Below, one piece after another: positions 8,142 through 16,939 of a stretch of DNA of 64,000 nucleotides. The DNA lies in assembly GCA_050950205.1 (NCBI GenBank), contig JBMNHF010000019.1, positions 1 through 64,000 on the forward strand, in the 5' to 3' direction. The notes under the pieces were generated by a model, which was given only the letters and a program-made list of their open reading frames with translations, did not search any database and was not told where the DNA came from. Made by a program: the position numbers and the translations under genes. The first letter of the stretch is position 1. Each line of letters begins with the position of its first letter. Source of the DNA: WRAV01 sp050950205. GTDB lineage: Bacteria > Bacillota > Clostridia > Oscillospirales > Ruminococcaceae.

Positions 8142-9491
8142 ATGAAAAAAATATTATCACTCATCTTGACACTGTCTTTGGTCTTTGTAAGTTTTGCTTG
8201 TGCTGCTCCGCAGGAGGCTGCTCCTGCCAGTTCCGCGCCGTCATCGGCTCCAGCAGAGCAATCGACATCCGCACAGCCTTCAGACTCTGCTGGCGAAGCG
8301 GAGACGTCTTCCGGCGATACCTACCGGGTAGGTGTATTACTACCGCTGACAGGAAGAATGGCTTCCGGCGGGCAAGAAGCCATGAGAGGGCTGGAAATGG
8401 CGCTGGACATGGTGAATGAAAATGGCGGCATACAGGGAAAACCGTTAGAACTGATTTTCTGCGATGCCAATGATGCGGACAGTGGTATTGCGGAAGCAAC
8501 GCGCTTGATCGAGGTGGAGAAGGTTAAGGTGATTACGGGTACTTATATGACAGAGGTATCCTTTTCCGCTTCTACCATCGCGGAACAGAACAAGACGGTG
8601 TTTTTTGAAATGGCTTGCCCCTCTGATGGATTGTGCAGCCGAGGATATAAGTATTACTTCCGCATGAACCCTACCGCCTCGGATGAGGGACGCTTCGCGG
8701 CCCAATTCGCGGTGGAAAACGCAGAAAAGATGGGAACTACCAAGGATGCGGTGCGCGTTGCCATCGTAGGTGAAGACTCCACCTATGGCTCCACCATTGC
8801 CGCAGGTGCTGTGGCCCAGCTTGAGGAATATGGGATTACGCCAGTTCTGCGCGAAGAGTATTCCACGGATGTAACGGACTTGTCCAGCCTCATTATGAAA
8901 CTCATAGATGCTAAGCCGGATGTGGTGATTTCCTGCTCGCTGCTCGCCGATGCTTCCCTTTTCTACCGTCAGGCATATGAACTGGGCCTGGAGGTGAAGG
9001 CGTTTGTTGGAAACGGCGCCGGGTTTGGCAGCGCTACCTTCCTCGAGCAGTTTGGAGAAGTAGCGAATTATCTCTTTGCTACAAACTATACCATCGAGAC
9101 CAGCCCCGCCGAGACGGCGCCCGGTTTGGCCGATTTTTATAAGGAATATCGTGCGCGCTATAATCAGGAGCCCGTCAACAGCGTTTTGGTGCCTCAGGTG
9201 GGCCAGGGGCTGTTAATTCTCCAGGAAATTCTTAATAGCGCTGAGGACGTGAACGATGCTACGTCCATCGCTGATGCCTTCCGTGCCATTGACATTCCCT
9301 CGGGCACCATGATCAACGGCTGGGGTGCTAAGTTCGCGGGCCTTGATTCCGAAACTCCCGGGCAAAATTTGGCCGTAGGTAACGTGATAATGGCTCAATG
9401 GCAAGACAACGTACTGTACCAGGTATGGCCCTACGCTTCGGAGGGTACTGAAATAGTGCTGCCGGCACCCATGTACGGCGCGCAGCAATAA
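8142..9491 (+). CDS. ABC importer substrate-binding lipoprotein, LivJ/LivK type
   Basis: This 449-residue protein captures a small ligand outside the membrane and delivers it to the permeases encoded next. MKKILSLILTLSLVFVSFAC is a lipoprotein-like signal with the cysteine at residue 20. A low-complexity Ala/Ser/Pro/Glu linker follows. The mature part starts YRVGVLLPLTGRMASGGQEA, the entry of the Peripla_BP_6 fold used for branched-chain amino acids, amides, urea and aromatic acids. ATG 8142 has AAAGGAAGG nine bases upstream, and an in-frame start further upstream would add a non-signal sequence. The ligand cannot be told from sequence. A 13-bp hairpin separates it from the permease gene. Confidence 0.9.
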   Translation: MKKILSLILTLSLVFVSFACAAPQEAAPASSAPSSAPAEQSTSAQPSDSAGEAETSSGDTYRVGVLLPLTGRMASGGQEAMRGLEMALDMVNENGGIQGKPLELIFCDANDADSGIAEATRLIEVEKVKVITGTYMTEVSFSASTIAEQNKTVFFEMACPSDGLCSRGYKYYFRMNPTASDEGRFAAQFAVENAEKMGTTKDAVRVAIVGEDSTYGSTIAAGAVAQLEEYGITPVLREEYSTDVTDLSSLIMKLIDAKPDVVISCSLLADASLFYRQAYELGLEVKAFVGNGAGFGSATFLEQFGEVANYLFATNYTIETSPAETAPGLADFYKEYRARYNQEPVNSVLVPQVGQGLLILQEILNSAEDVNDATSIADAFRAIDIPSGTMINGWGAKFAGLDSETPGQNLAVGNVIMAQWQDNVLYQVWPYASEGTEIVLPAPMYGAQQ

Positions 9492-9503
9492 TCCTTGTAT
9501 GAA

Positions 9504-9540
9504 GTGCCCGGGCAATGTCACCTGTATATTGCCCGGGCAC
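9504..9540 (+). promoter_or_regulatory. Strong hairpin between binding-protein and permease genes
   Basis: The arms GTGCCCGGGCAAT (9504-9516) and ATTGCCCGGGCAC (9528-9540) pair perfectly over 13 bp around an 11-base loop. No T run follows (AGTAGAGAGC), so it is not a classical terminator. Such hairpins after the binding-protein gene usually protect its mRNA 3' end and keep that protein in excess. Confidence 0.7.
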
Positions 9541-9571
9541 AGTAGAGAGCTAAAAGGAGGGGTACGACTCT

Positions 9572-10468
9572 ATGACTGGAGTGCTTATTGTACAACTTAT
9601 ACTTAACGGCATCATGAAGGGAGGGCTCTATGGTATATTGGCTATCGGCCTGACGATCATTTATGGCGTGGCGCGCATTCTGAATTTTGCTCACGGCGAA
9701 TTTGTTATGGTGGCAATGTATGCGGGCTTCTTTTCTTGGCTGTTGCTAGGGGTGCACCCTTATCTGTCCATGTTCTATGTTATACCCTTGTTTTTTTTGA
9801 TCGGGCTGCTGTTGTACAAAGCTATGTTTCGCCGTCTTGTGAATCAGGGAACCACCTCTCAGATTTTTTCCACGGTGGGCCTGTCCATGGTAGTTCAAAA
9901 TCTGTGTTTGCTTTTGTTCAAATCCGATCCGAGATACGTTTCGGTCAGCAAGTTTAATAAAATCTTTGAAATTCCTCTTGGAGATGCTTCTATCCGGTTA
10001 AGTCTGGTGGATCTGCTTGGTTTTGGAATAGCGGTTGCTCTGATGCTGGCACTGTTTCTGTTCTTGCAATATACATTTAAGGGAAAGTGTATGCGTGCGG
10101 TGATAGACCAGCGGCGTGGAGCGGTTTTATGTGGCCTCAATGTGGACGGCATGTATAAGCTGGCCATTGCGCTAGGGCTTGCGTGCGTTGGTGCGGCCGG
10201 GGTGGCGCTGTGCACAACCTACAGTACCATACCAACTGTAGGAGATACATGGAAGTCTATTGCATTTATCGCCGTTATCCTGGGAGGATATGATAGTCTG
10301 CCCGGAGCAGTTCTTGCTGCCATCCTTATCGGACTGATGGAGTCCTTTGTAGGATACTTTATATCGGTGCAGCTCAAAGAAGTGGCGTATTATACTCTGT
10401 TCCTTGTAGTATTGGTATTTCGACCCAGCGGCCTGTTTGGTCGTAAGAGCGTTCGCGTAGGGAGGTAG
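9572..10468 (+). CDS. livH: Branched-chain-type ABC permease LivH
   Basis: A 298-residue integral membrane subunit that forms half of the translocation pore. It opens with LIVQLILNGIMKGGLYGILA and has the LivH signature GLTIIYGVARILNFAHGEF, then about eight hydrophobic helices. The cytoplasmic loop ALGLACVGAAGVALCTTYST matches the family's ATPase contact region. AAAAGGAGGGG lies 12-16 bases before ATG 9572. Gene order (lipoprotein, LivH, LivM-LivG, LivF) is that of high-affinity branched-chain-type importers. The family also imports urea, short amides and aromatic acids, so the name does not fix the substrate. Confidence 0.9.
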   Translation: MTGVLIVQLILNGIMKGGLYGILAIGLTIIYGVARILNFAHGEFVMVAMYAGFFSWLLLGVHPYLSMFYVIPLFFLIGLLLYKAMFRRLVNQGTTSQIFSTVGLSMVVQNLCLLLFKSDPRYVSVSKFNKIFEIPLGDASIRLSLVDLLGFGIAVALMLALFLFLQYTFKGKCMRAVIDQRRGAVLCGLNVDGMYKLAIALGLACVGAAGVALCTTYSTIPTVGDTWKSIAFIAVILGGYDSLPGAVLAAILIGLMESFVGYFISVQLKEVAYYTLFLVVLVFRPSGLFGRKSVRVGR

Positions 10469-10475
10469 AGAAAAA

Positions 10476-12275
10476 ATGATGATGAAAAAGAAGTACCTCG
10501 CCACAGCAACGGGCATACTCATCCTTCTCCTACTCCCGATGGCATTGCAAACCAACGCCTATGTACTGCATATTCTGTTTTTGATATCCATCAAGGGATA
10601 CTTCTCCATCTGTTGGAACATCATGTCTGGCTATTCCGGGCAAATGTCCTTAGGCCACGGAACTTTCCTGGGGTTGGGCGCGTATTTTTCCACACTGCTG
10701 TGTATGCGTAGCGGAGTTAACCCATGGATTGCCATGCTCCTGTCCGCTTTAGCGGTATGCCTGATAAGTCTGATCCTTGGCATAGCCTTATTCCGGTTGC
10801 GGGAAGCCTTCTTCGCTCTGGCCACCATGGCCCTAGTAAGCATAGCGAAGCAGCTCATGATTTACTTCAAGGACTTTTCCAACGGTACCCAAGGGTTGAG
10901 CCTGCCAATTAGCAACGAGGGGATACAGTATATCTACTTTACAAATAAGATGGGGTATGTTTACATCGGCCTCGTCATGCTTGTGATGGTACTTGCGGTT
11001 TCCGCATGGATACAGCGAAATAAACTTGGTTTATACTTGTTTTCGCTTCGGGATGATCACGATGCGGCAGCTAGCCTGGGTATCAATACGATGAATACTA
11101 AGCTGTTGGCTATGGTAATCAGTGCCTTTATGATTTCCATGGGCGGTTCGCTGTATGCCCATTATACTTTGTATATCGATCCCAAAATCATCTTTGATCC
11201 GCAGCTGAGCATGGATATGACCGTCATGGCTATGTTGGGCGGAATTGGAACCTTGTACGGTCCGTTGCTGGGGGCTGTATTGCTGGTTCCCTTGGATACG
11301 TTGCTGCGTGCACTCGTGGGCGGCGGTTCCTGGGCTGGTGCTGATCTGATTGTTTACGGCGTGGTGCTGATCACTATCATTCGTTTCTGCCCTCAGGGAC
11401 TGTTGCCGTTGTTCCAGAGCATGTTAGCGAAAAGAAGGAGCAAACGCAGTTCTGCTACGAGCAATGAGGAAAAACACTCTCAAACCAGCTGGGCAAAAGA
11501 AGAAATGGCTATGCACGATGTGATCTGCGTAAAGGAATTGGGTTATACAGGTCCAATTTTGAAAGTTGAGAATCTGTGTGTGTTTTTCGGTGGCTTAAAA
11601 GCAGTCAACAACGTGAACTTTGAGGTGAAGCAGAGAGAAATTTTCGGTATCATCGGGCCGAACGGTGCGGGAAAAACCACGATTTTCAACGCGGTGACGG
11701 GATTCTTTAAGCCTACCAGTGGGAACGTTCATTTTATGGGCAAGCAACTCAAAGAGGGGATACGTCCCAACGAACTTGCGCATCTGGGCTTGACTCGCAC
11801 ATTCCAGTCGGTAAAGCCATTTTACAAGATGACACTACGCCAAAGCGTGATGGCAGGTGCTCTAATTCACGACAAGGATACCCGCAAAGCATCGAAGCGT
11901 GCGGACAGTATTTTAAGCATGCTGGGGTTACAATACCGGGCGGACCAGCCGCCTACAGGCCTGACAATTGCGGAGCAGAAGCGCCTGGATATGGCGCGCG
12001 CGTTGGCCATTAACCCCCGGTTGCTCATGTTGGATGAACCGATGGCAGGATTGACCGACAATGAGGTCAACGACATGATGGTGATTATTCGAAGGCTCCG
12101 CGACCATGGAATTACGATAGTGGTCATCGAGCATGTAATGCATGCGGTGATGAATCTTTGCGAGCGGGTGATCGTGCTAGATCACGGCGAAATCATCGAT
12201 GATGGTGCGCCTGCGGATGTGGTCAAAAACCCTCACGTGATTGAGGTGTATTTGGGGGAGAAGATCGATGGCTGA
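10476..12275 (+). CDS. LivM permease fused to LivG ATPase
   Basis: This 599-residue fusion supplies the second permease and the first ATPase in one chain. Residues 1 to about 315 are LivM: hydrophobic helices, GYSGQMSLGHGTFLGLGAY, LRDDHDAAASLGINTM and GGIGTLYGPLLGAVLL. A charged linker of about 45 residues (KRRSKRSSATSNEEKHSQ) follows. Then LivG carries Walker A GPNGAGKTT near residue 395 and Walker B LLMLDEPMAG near 515. The ABC signature reads LTIAEQKRLDMARAL where relatives have LSYGQ-type sequences, so its serine and glycine are replaced. It starts 7 bases after livH and overlaps livF by 8 bp. GGGAGG at 10459 precedes the ATG. Confidence 0.9.
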   Translation: MMMKKKYLATATGILILLLLPMALQTNAYVLHILFLISIKGYFSICWNIMSGYSGQMSLGHGTFLGLGAYFSTLLCMRSGVNPWIAMLLSALAVCLISLILGIALFRLREAFFALATMALVSIAKQLMIYFKDFSNGTQGLSLPISNEGIQYIYFTNKMGYVYIGLVMLVMVLAVSAWIQRNKLGLYLFSLRDDHDAAASLGINTMNTKLLAMVISAFMISMGGSLYAHYTLYIDPKIIFDPQLSMDMTVMAMLGGIGTLYGPLLGAVLLVPLDTLLRALVGGGSWAGADLIVYGVVLITIIRFCPQGLLPLFQSMLAKRRSKRSSATSNEEKHSQTSWAKEEMAMHDVICVKELGYTGPILKVENLCVFFGGLKAVNNVNFEVKQREIFGIIGPNGAGKTTIFNAVTGFFKPTSGNVHFMGKQLKEGIRPNELAHLGLTRTFQSVKPFYKMTLRQSVMAGALIHDKDTRKASKRADSILSMLGLQYRADQPPTGLTIAEQKRLDMARALAINPRLLMLDEPMAGLTDNEVNDMMVIIRRLRDHGITIVVIEHVMHAVMNLCERVIVLDHGEIIDDGAPADVVKNPHVIEVYLGEKIDG

Positions 12276-12984
12276 TATAGTATTGGAGGTCAAAAACCTG
12301 AGCGTGAAATACGGGCCGCTCACTGTTGTACGCGATGTTAGCTTTTCAGTGGCTCAGGGCGAAATTCTTGCGATTGTCGGAGCCAACGGGGCGGGGAAGA
12401 GTTCCATCATCAATGCCATCTGCGGTATTACGCCCCAAAGCACCGGTTCAATACAATTCTTCGGCAAGCCAATTGAAAACGAGAAGGCTGATTGCCGCGT
12501 TGCTCAGGGGCTAGTGCAGGTACCGGAAGGGCGGCTGCTCTTTAACAACCTTACCGTGTTGGAAAACCTTCAAGTAGGCGCCTGCCTGCCGGAAGCCCGG
12601 GCGAAGATGCAGGAAACGCTCGAATATGTATACACCCTGTTCCCACGCCTGGCAGAGCGCAAAAAGCAGTTTGCGGGAACCCTTTCGGGAGGGGAGCAGC
12701 AGATGGTGGCCATCGGGCGGGCGCTCATGAGTAAGCCAAAGTTGCTGATTCTGGACGAACCTTCTTGGGGACTTTCCCCTCTGTTGGTAAAGGACGTGTT
12801 CAACGCAGTGCATAAGATAAACTGCGAAGGGGTGACGGTAATACTGGTGGAACAGCATATCCAGCAGTGCCTGCGGGCCTCGAATCGCGCCATCATCATC
12901 GAAAATGGAAAGTTTTTTATGAGTGGGCCCAGCGAGAGCCTGCTCAACGATGATCATGTCAGAAGAGCGTATCTGGGACTGTAA
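12268..12984 (+). CDS. livF: Branched-chain-type ABC ATPase LivF
   Basis: A 238-residue nucleotide-binding subunit that drives import together with the LivG domain of the preceding fusion. Walker A is GANGAGKSS, the signature LSGGEQQMVAIGRAL is canonical, Walker B is LLILDEPSWGLSP, and the switch histidine is in VILVEQHIQQ. ATG 12268 overlaps the end of the fusion gene (ATGGCTGA) and has GGGGGAG eight bases upstream. Because the LivG signature is degenerate, this subunit may carry the catalytically competent composite site. The next gene begins 119 bases downstream, so the operon may continue. Confidence 0.93.
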   Translation: MADIVLEVKNLSVKYGPLTVVRDVSFSVAQGEILAIVGANGAGKSSIINAICGITPQSTGSIQFFGKPIENEKADCRVAQGLVQVPEGRLLFNNLTVLENLQVGACLPEARAKMQETLEYVYTLFPRLAERKKQFAGTLSGGEQQMVAIGRALMSKPKLLILDEPSWGLSPLLVKDVFNAVHKINCEGVTVILVEQHIQQCLRASNRAIIIENGKFFMSGPSESLLNDDHVRRAYLGL

Positions 12985-13103
12985 GGGGACGTCCTATGGG
13001 ATGAGCGGCAGCCTGCTTGCTATGGGATAAGCGACTTTGTTTGTTAATTTATACAGCGCAGAAAAACTCGAAACAGAATATTTGTGCAAAGGAGGATGTA
13101 GTA

Positions 13104-13952
13104 GTGGGAAAAGTATTAAAACGATGGGAAGTTTTGGAAAAGCTACATGCAACACTGGATAAGGATATGCCAGTCATTATTACCGGCGCCAGCTGTGGGC
13201 TTGTGGGAAAATGTGCTGAGAGATCGGATACAGATTTAATCCTTTACAGCACCATGGGTCGGAGTCGTTTCCAAGGGTTTCCTACTCGTATTATCGGGGA
13301 TTTCAGCGGGAATATCAGCATGCAGATGCATCGGGATCTTTGGATGGTGGTGAAACACACGCCGCTCATCGCGGGACTGGATGCCAGCGACATCGAGTGC
13401 TTAGATTTGGATCGGCTTGTGGACAGGTTTGTGGATGCGGGGGTTTCAGGATTTTGCAATCTCCCCACGGTGCAGTTTTATGGCACAGAGTTCAGAACCC
13501 GGGCATCCGGTACCTATACTGCCTTTGAAAATGAACTGGCGCTGATTGAAAAGTGCCGCAAACGGGATCTTTTCGGAATAGGTTTTGTTTTCTTCCCCGA
13601 AGACGCATTGAAGATGATAGATGCAGGGGCGGATTGTATTATCGCCAATTGTGGCGCAACCGAGGGCGGTATGAGCGGCTATGGGCATATGGAATATGAC
13701 GTTGCGGTTGAACGGATCGAAAAAATCGTGGAAGTGGTGAAAAAAGCCAACGCAGATGTGATCTGCATAGGGCACGGCGGCCCCTTCAATAGTCCGGAAA
13801 GCACCCGCATTCTTTACGATAGGACAGGGGTGGACGGATACTACGGCGGCTCAAGCATAGAGCGCATTCCTGTGGAAAATGCGGTGCGCGAAATCGTAGA
13901 GCAGTATAAGGCCCCGGTGCTTTCCGCGCTGCGTGGCGAAAAAATTGTCTGA
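13104..13952 (+). CDS. PEP-hydrolase-like TIM-barrel protein, paralogue A
   Basis: A 282-residue protein of the PEP_hydrolase family (PF09370; related to PEP mutase/isocitrate lyase barrels). The same fold forms the C-terminal half of plant Tm-1. Family blocks are ITGASCGLVGKCAE, LYSTMGRSRFQGFPTR, FVDAGVSGFCNLP, IIANCGATEGGMSG, GHGGPFNSPEST and GSSIERIPVENAV. The biochemical activity of bacterial members is not established. GTG 13104 is chosen because AAAGGAGG lies nine bases upstream. An ATG at 13017 would add an unrelated tail. It stands beside a second paralogue and the Tm-1 N-terminal-type protein, so the three probably act together. Confidence 0.85.
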   Translation: MGKVLKRWEVLEKLHATLDKDMPVIITGASCGLVGKCAERSDTDLILYSTMGRSRFQGFPTRIIGDFSGNISMQMHRDLWMVVKHTPLIAGLDASDIECLDLDRLVDRFVDAGVSGFCNLPTVQFYGTEFRTRASGTYTAFENELALIEKCRKRDLFGIGFVFFPEDALKMIDAGADCIIANCGATEGGMSGYGHMEYDVAVERIEKIVEVVKKANADVICIGHGGPFNSPESTRILYDRTGVDGYYGGSSIERIPVENAVREIVEQYKAPVLSALRGEKIV

Positions 13953-13973
13953 TAGAGAAAGGAGCGAAACAAG

Positions 13974-14807
13974 ATGGGACGCACATTTACGCGGCAGGAA
14001 CTTATAGAGCGATTTGAGAAGGTCATTGCTTCGGATCGCCCTCTGATCGGAACCGGTGCCAGCGCTGGCATTATCGGGAAAGCAGCGGAAGCGGGCGGTG
14101 TGGATTTTATAGTACTTTACAGCACCGGCCGCAGCAGATTGATGGGACAGCCCACTCGGCTGGTGGGGGAAGCCAACCGTCTTAGCTATGAGATGCATGA
14201 AGAACTCTATCAGGTAGTAGAGGATACTCCGCTTATTGTAGGGATCGACGCCAACGATCCGCTCAACTGGGATCACAAAAAGCTTCTAAAAAAGTTTGTG
14301 GACGCGGGTGTTTCCGGCATTATCCATAATCCGATGATTGGTATTTATGGAAAAGAATATGTGGATCTGCGCGGCAGCGTGGGCCATGGCTTTGAAAGGG
14401 AACTGGCTTTTACCCGTCTTGCACATGAAATGGGGATTTATACTATGTGCTATACCTGGACGATTGAGGAAACGGTGGAAATGGTGAAGGCCGGCACTGA
14501 CATGATTATTGCCCATGTGGGCGGCACGGGAGGCGGCTTGGAGGGCATTCCCCACAAGCGGATGGAGGATTGCTGCAAGATTATAAACACACTTATCAAA
14601 GCGGCAAAGGATACCAACCCCGATACCGTGACGCTGGCCCACGGCGGCCCCTTCAAGGATCCGGAATCGGTCCTCGATATTTATCGGCATACGGATGCGG
14701 TAGGATATATTGGTGCCTCTAGCGTAGAGCGCATTCCCCTTGAAACTGCGGTGATGAATACAGTACGGGCTTTTAAGAATGTACCCCTCGGGAGGAAACG
14801 GGCATGA
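13974..14807 (+). CDS. PEP-hydrolase-like TIM-barrel protein, paralogue B
   Basis: This 277-residue protein is clearly related to the preceding gene: GTGASAGIIGKAAE, LYSTGRSRLMGQPTR, FVDAGVSGIIHNP, HVGGTGGGLEGIP, HGGPFKDPES and GASSVERIPLETAV align block by block with it. It is closer to the family consensus than paralogue A, which carries Cys in two glycine-rich blocks (GASCG, ANCGATEGG). It follows paralogue A by 21 bases with GAAAGGAG before ATG 13974, and it overlaps the next gene by ATGA. Tandem retention suggests a hetero-oligomer or two related substrates. The function is inferred from family only. Confidence 0.87.
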   Translation: MGRTFTRQELIERFEKVIASDRPLIGTGASAGIIGKAAEAGGVDFIVLYSTGRSRLMGQPTRLVGEANRLSYEMHEELYQVVEDTPLIVGIDANDPLNWDHKKLLKKFVDAGVSGIIHNPMIGIYGKEYVDLRGSVGHGFERELAFTRLAHEMGIYTMCYTWTIEETVEMVKAGTDMIIAHVGGTGGGLEGIPHKRMEDCCKIINTLIKAAKDTNPDTVTLAHGGPFKDPESVLDIYRHTDAVGYIGASSVERIPLETAVMNTVRAFKNVPLGRKRA

Positions 14808-16006
14808 ACCGTAAGCGCATTTTGGTACTAGGCACGCTGGACACTAAGGGAGAGGAGTTTGCCTTTCTCAAGGAAGAATTGCTTAGTCGGGGATGCGACC
14901 CCATTGTAATGGATCTGGGATTGTTGGGAAAACCCGCTTTTGAACCGGATATTACCTGCAGTGCAGTGTTGCAAAGGGCTGGGGCAACCCTTGAGGAATT
15001 TCAGGATGGGGCGTCCCGCGGTCGCGCTATCGATGCCATTATTCTTGGCGGAAAGCGAATGGTGCAAGAATTATACAGAGAAAAACGATTTGACGGTATT
15101 ATTGCCATGGGCGGTGGATCCGGTACCACCATCGGAATGCAGATCATGCGGGAACTTCCTTTGGGCGTTCCCAAAGTACAGGTAACAACTTTGGCGGATC
15201 TGGCGAATTTTATCGGCGAATCGGATATCTGCGTGGTGCGGTCTATGGTGGATATGCTGGGCTTGAACAGCCTGACACGTCTAGTCATACAGGAGGCGGC
15301 CTCTGCCATAACGGGTCTGACCGAATACCGGGCTGACCAGAGTGTTCTGCGGCCCTGCGTTGCTATCACCTGCCTTGGAGTGACTACGCCGGGGGTGATG
15401 AAGCTGAGAGAACGGCTCATCAGGATGGGGAAAGAGGTAATTGTACTGCATTTTAGTACATCCATCGTAGACCAGCTGGTGGAAAGCGGTATGTTGGAGG
15501 CCATAGTGGACATGACTCCAAGCGAAATAACCCGCAGTATAATTTACCCCGATACCAAAGGAAATCCCAAGCGGCTTTTATCCGCACGGGAAGCGGGCAT
15601 TCCCATTCTATTTGCGCCGGGAGCATTGGATATGCTTCTGTATCCCCATCCGATTTCGGATATACCGTCGCATCTGCGTGACCGACAGCATGTGGTGCAT
15701 TCGCCAAATATGACTCTTTTGGCGACCACCAAAAAGGAAAGGGAGTTGTTGGCGGAATACCTGATCAGGCAACTCAATGCATCCAAAGGTCCGGCCGCAG
15801 TCCTTTTACCCATTGGAGGATTCTCTATGTGGGATGTGCCAGGGCGCGCTTTTCATGATGCGGAGGCAATTGCTGCATTCAGAACCGCAGTATATGCCAC
15901 AGCTTCCTCGCAAATACGGGTTGTGGAAACACAGGCGAACATCAATGATGATGAATTTGCCGATCAGGCGGCAGAGCTTGTGCATTTCCTTTTAACAGAA
16001 AAATAA
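14804..16006 (+). CDS. Tm-1-like ATP-binding protein (UPF0261)
   Basis: A 400-residue UPF0261 protein (PF06792). The start KRILVLGTLDTKGEEFAFLK and the glycine-rich IIAMGGGSGTTIGMQIM are family hallmarks of the nucleotide-binding first domain. GVTTPGVMKLRERL and the later LLPIGGFSMWDVPGRAFHD mark the second domain. In plants this protein is fused to the TIM-barrel type encoded just upstream (tomato Tm-1, which binds viral replicase). In bacteria the two are usually neighbours. It overlaps paralogue B by ATGA and is therefore translationally coupled to it. A ligase-like or transferase-like reaction using ATP is a reasonable inference but is not demonstrated. Confidence 0.88.
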   Translation: MNRKRILVLGTLDTKGEEFAFLKEELLSRGCDPIVMDLGLLGKPAFEPDITCSAVLQRAGATLEEFQDGASRGRAIDAIILGGKRMVQELYREKRFDGIIAMGGGSGTTIGMQIMRELPLGVPKVQVTTLADLANFIGESDICVVRSMVDMLGLNSLTRLVIQEAASAITGLTEYRADQSVLRPCVAITCLGVTTPGVMKLRERLIRMGKEVIVLHFSTSIVDQLVESGMLEAIVDMTPSEITRSIIYPDTKGNPKRLLSAREAGIPILFAPGALDMLLYPHPISDIPSHLRDRQHVVHSPNMTLLATTKKERELLAEYLIRQLNASKGPAAVLLPIGGFSMWDVPGRAFHDAEAIAAFRTAVYATASSQIRVVETQANINDDEFADQAAELVHFLLTEK

Positions 16007-16022
16007 AGAAGGAGCGAAAAAT

Positions 16023-16926
16023 ATGGCACGCGTGAAAAACATTCTTATTACCGGTGGCAGCGGAAACATTGGCATGCGTTTGGTTAATCAACTCTTGGGA
16101 AAGGGATATATGCTGCGGGTTGCAGACGTAAAGCCCCCTGAGCAGAATCAAATAGATTTTGTTAGAGTGGATATCACAAACTGGGAAGATATGGACGAGG
16201 CAACCAGGGGAATAGATCTTGTTATTCATCTTGCGGCGATTCCCATTGAAAACGGGGCAATCAAGGGATATTTTCCGGGTGAACATGGAAGGGACCTTCA
16301 ATACTATCGATGCGGCAGCCAAAAATGGGGTGAAATGCTTCCTGCTTGCAAGTAGCGTGGTTGTATACGCGCTGCTTAATCCAAGCCAGCCTTTTCAGCC
16401 AGCTTATTTCCCTGTGGATGAGCAAACGCCGCTTATCCCTGACCGAAATTACAGCGTTGGCAAGACTAATGCAGAAAACTATATGAAAGCGTACAGCCGC
16501 CTTTACGGCATGGACTGCATCGCACTGCGCTTGGCAACGGTAATGTCCGAAAGCAAGGGCAGCAAATGGGCCTGGGATGGGGTGATTGAGAATATTGATG
16601 ATCCAGAATATAATTTTGGCGGCTTATCTATGCGTCAGTTCATGTGGCAGTATGTGCATGTGGAGGATGTGGCTCAAGCGTTTGTAAAAGCGGTAGAATA
16701 TGCAGACGCCAACGAGAATATCGGGTTTGATGCCTTCAATATTGGCGCAGAGGACTGCTGCTCCAGCCTACCTACCATGGAGCTGATAGGACGCTACTTT
16801 CCCAATGTCCCCCTGCTTAAGGAACCGGGTCGATTTGCGAAAAATCCTTATGCCGCCCTGTATGGAATTGAGAAGGCGAAAAAAGTTCTTGGATATCAGC
16901 CTGCATACTCCTGGCGAAATATGTAA
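16023..16926 (+). pseudogene. NAD-dependent epimerase/dehydratase, frameshifted
   Basis: An extended short-chain dehydrogenase of about 300 residues. The Rossmann motif ITGGSGNIGMRLVNQLL is in the first frame together with VIHLAAIPIE. An extra base near 16272-16280 (TTTTCCGGG) ends that frame with a stray tail. The true sequence resumes as FRVNMEGTFNTIDAAAKNG and LLASSVVVYAL, with the active-site YSVGKTNAENY, and runs to 16926. GAAGGAGCG precedes ATG 16023, 16 bases after the Tm-1-like gene, so it belongs to the same operon. With one base removed it would be a normal sugar-nucleotide-type or small-molecule epimerase. Assembly error is a real alternative to decay. Confidence 0.8.
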
Positions 16927-16939
16927 TTAAGATAGTGGA

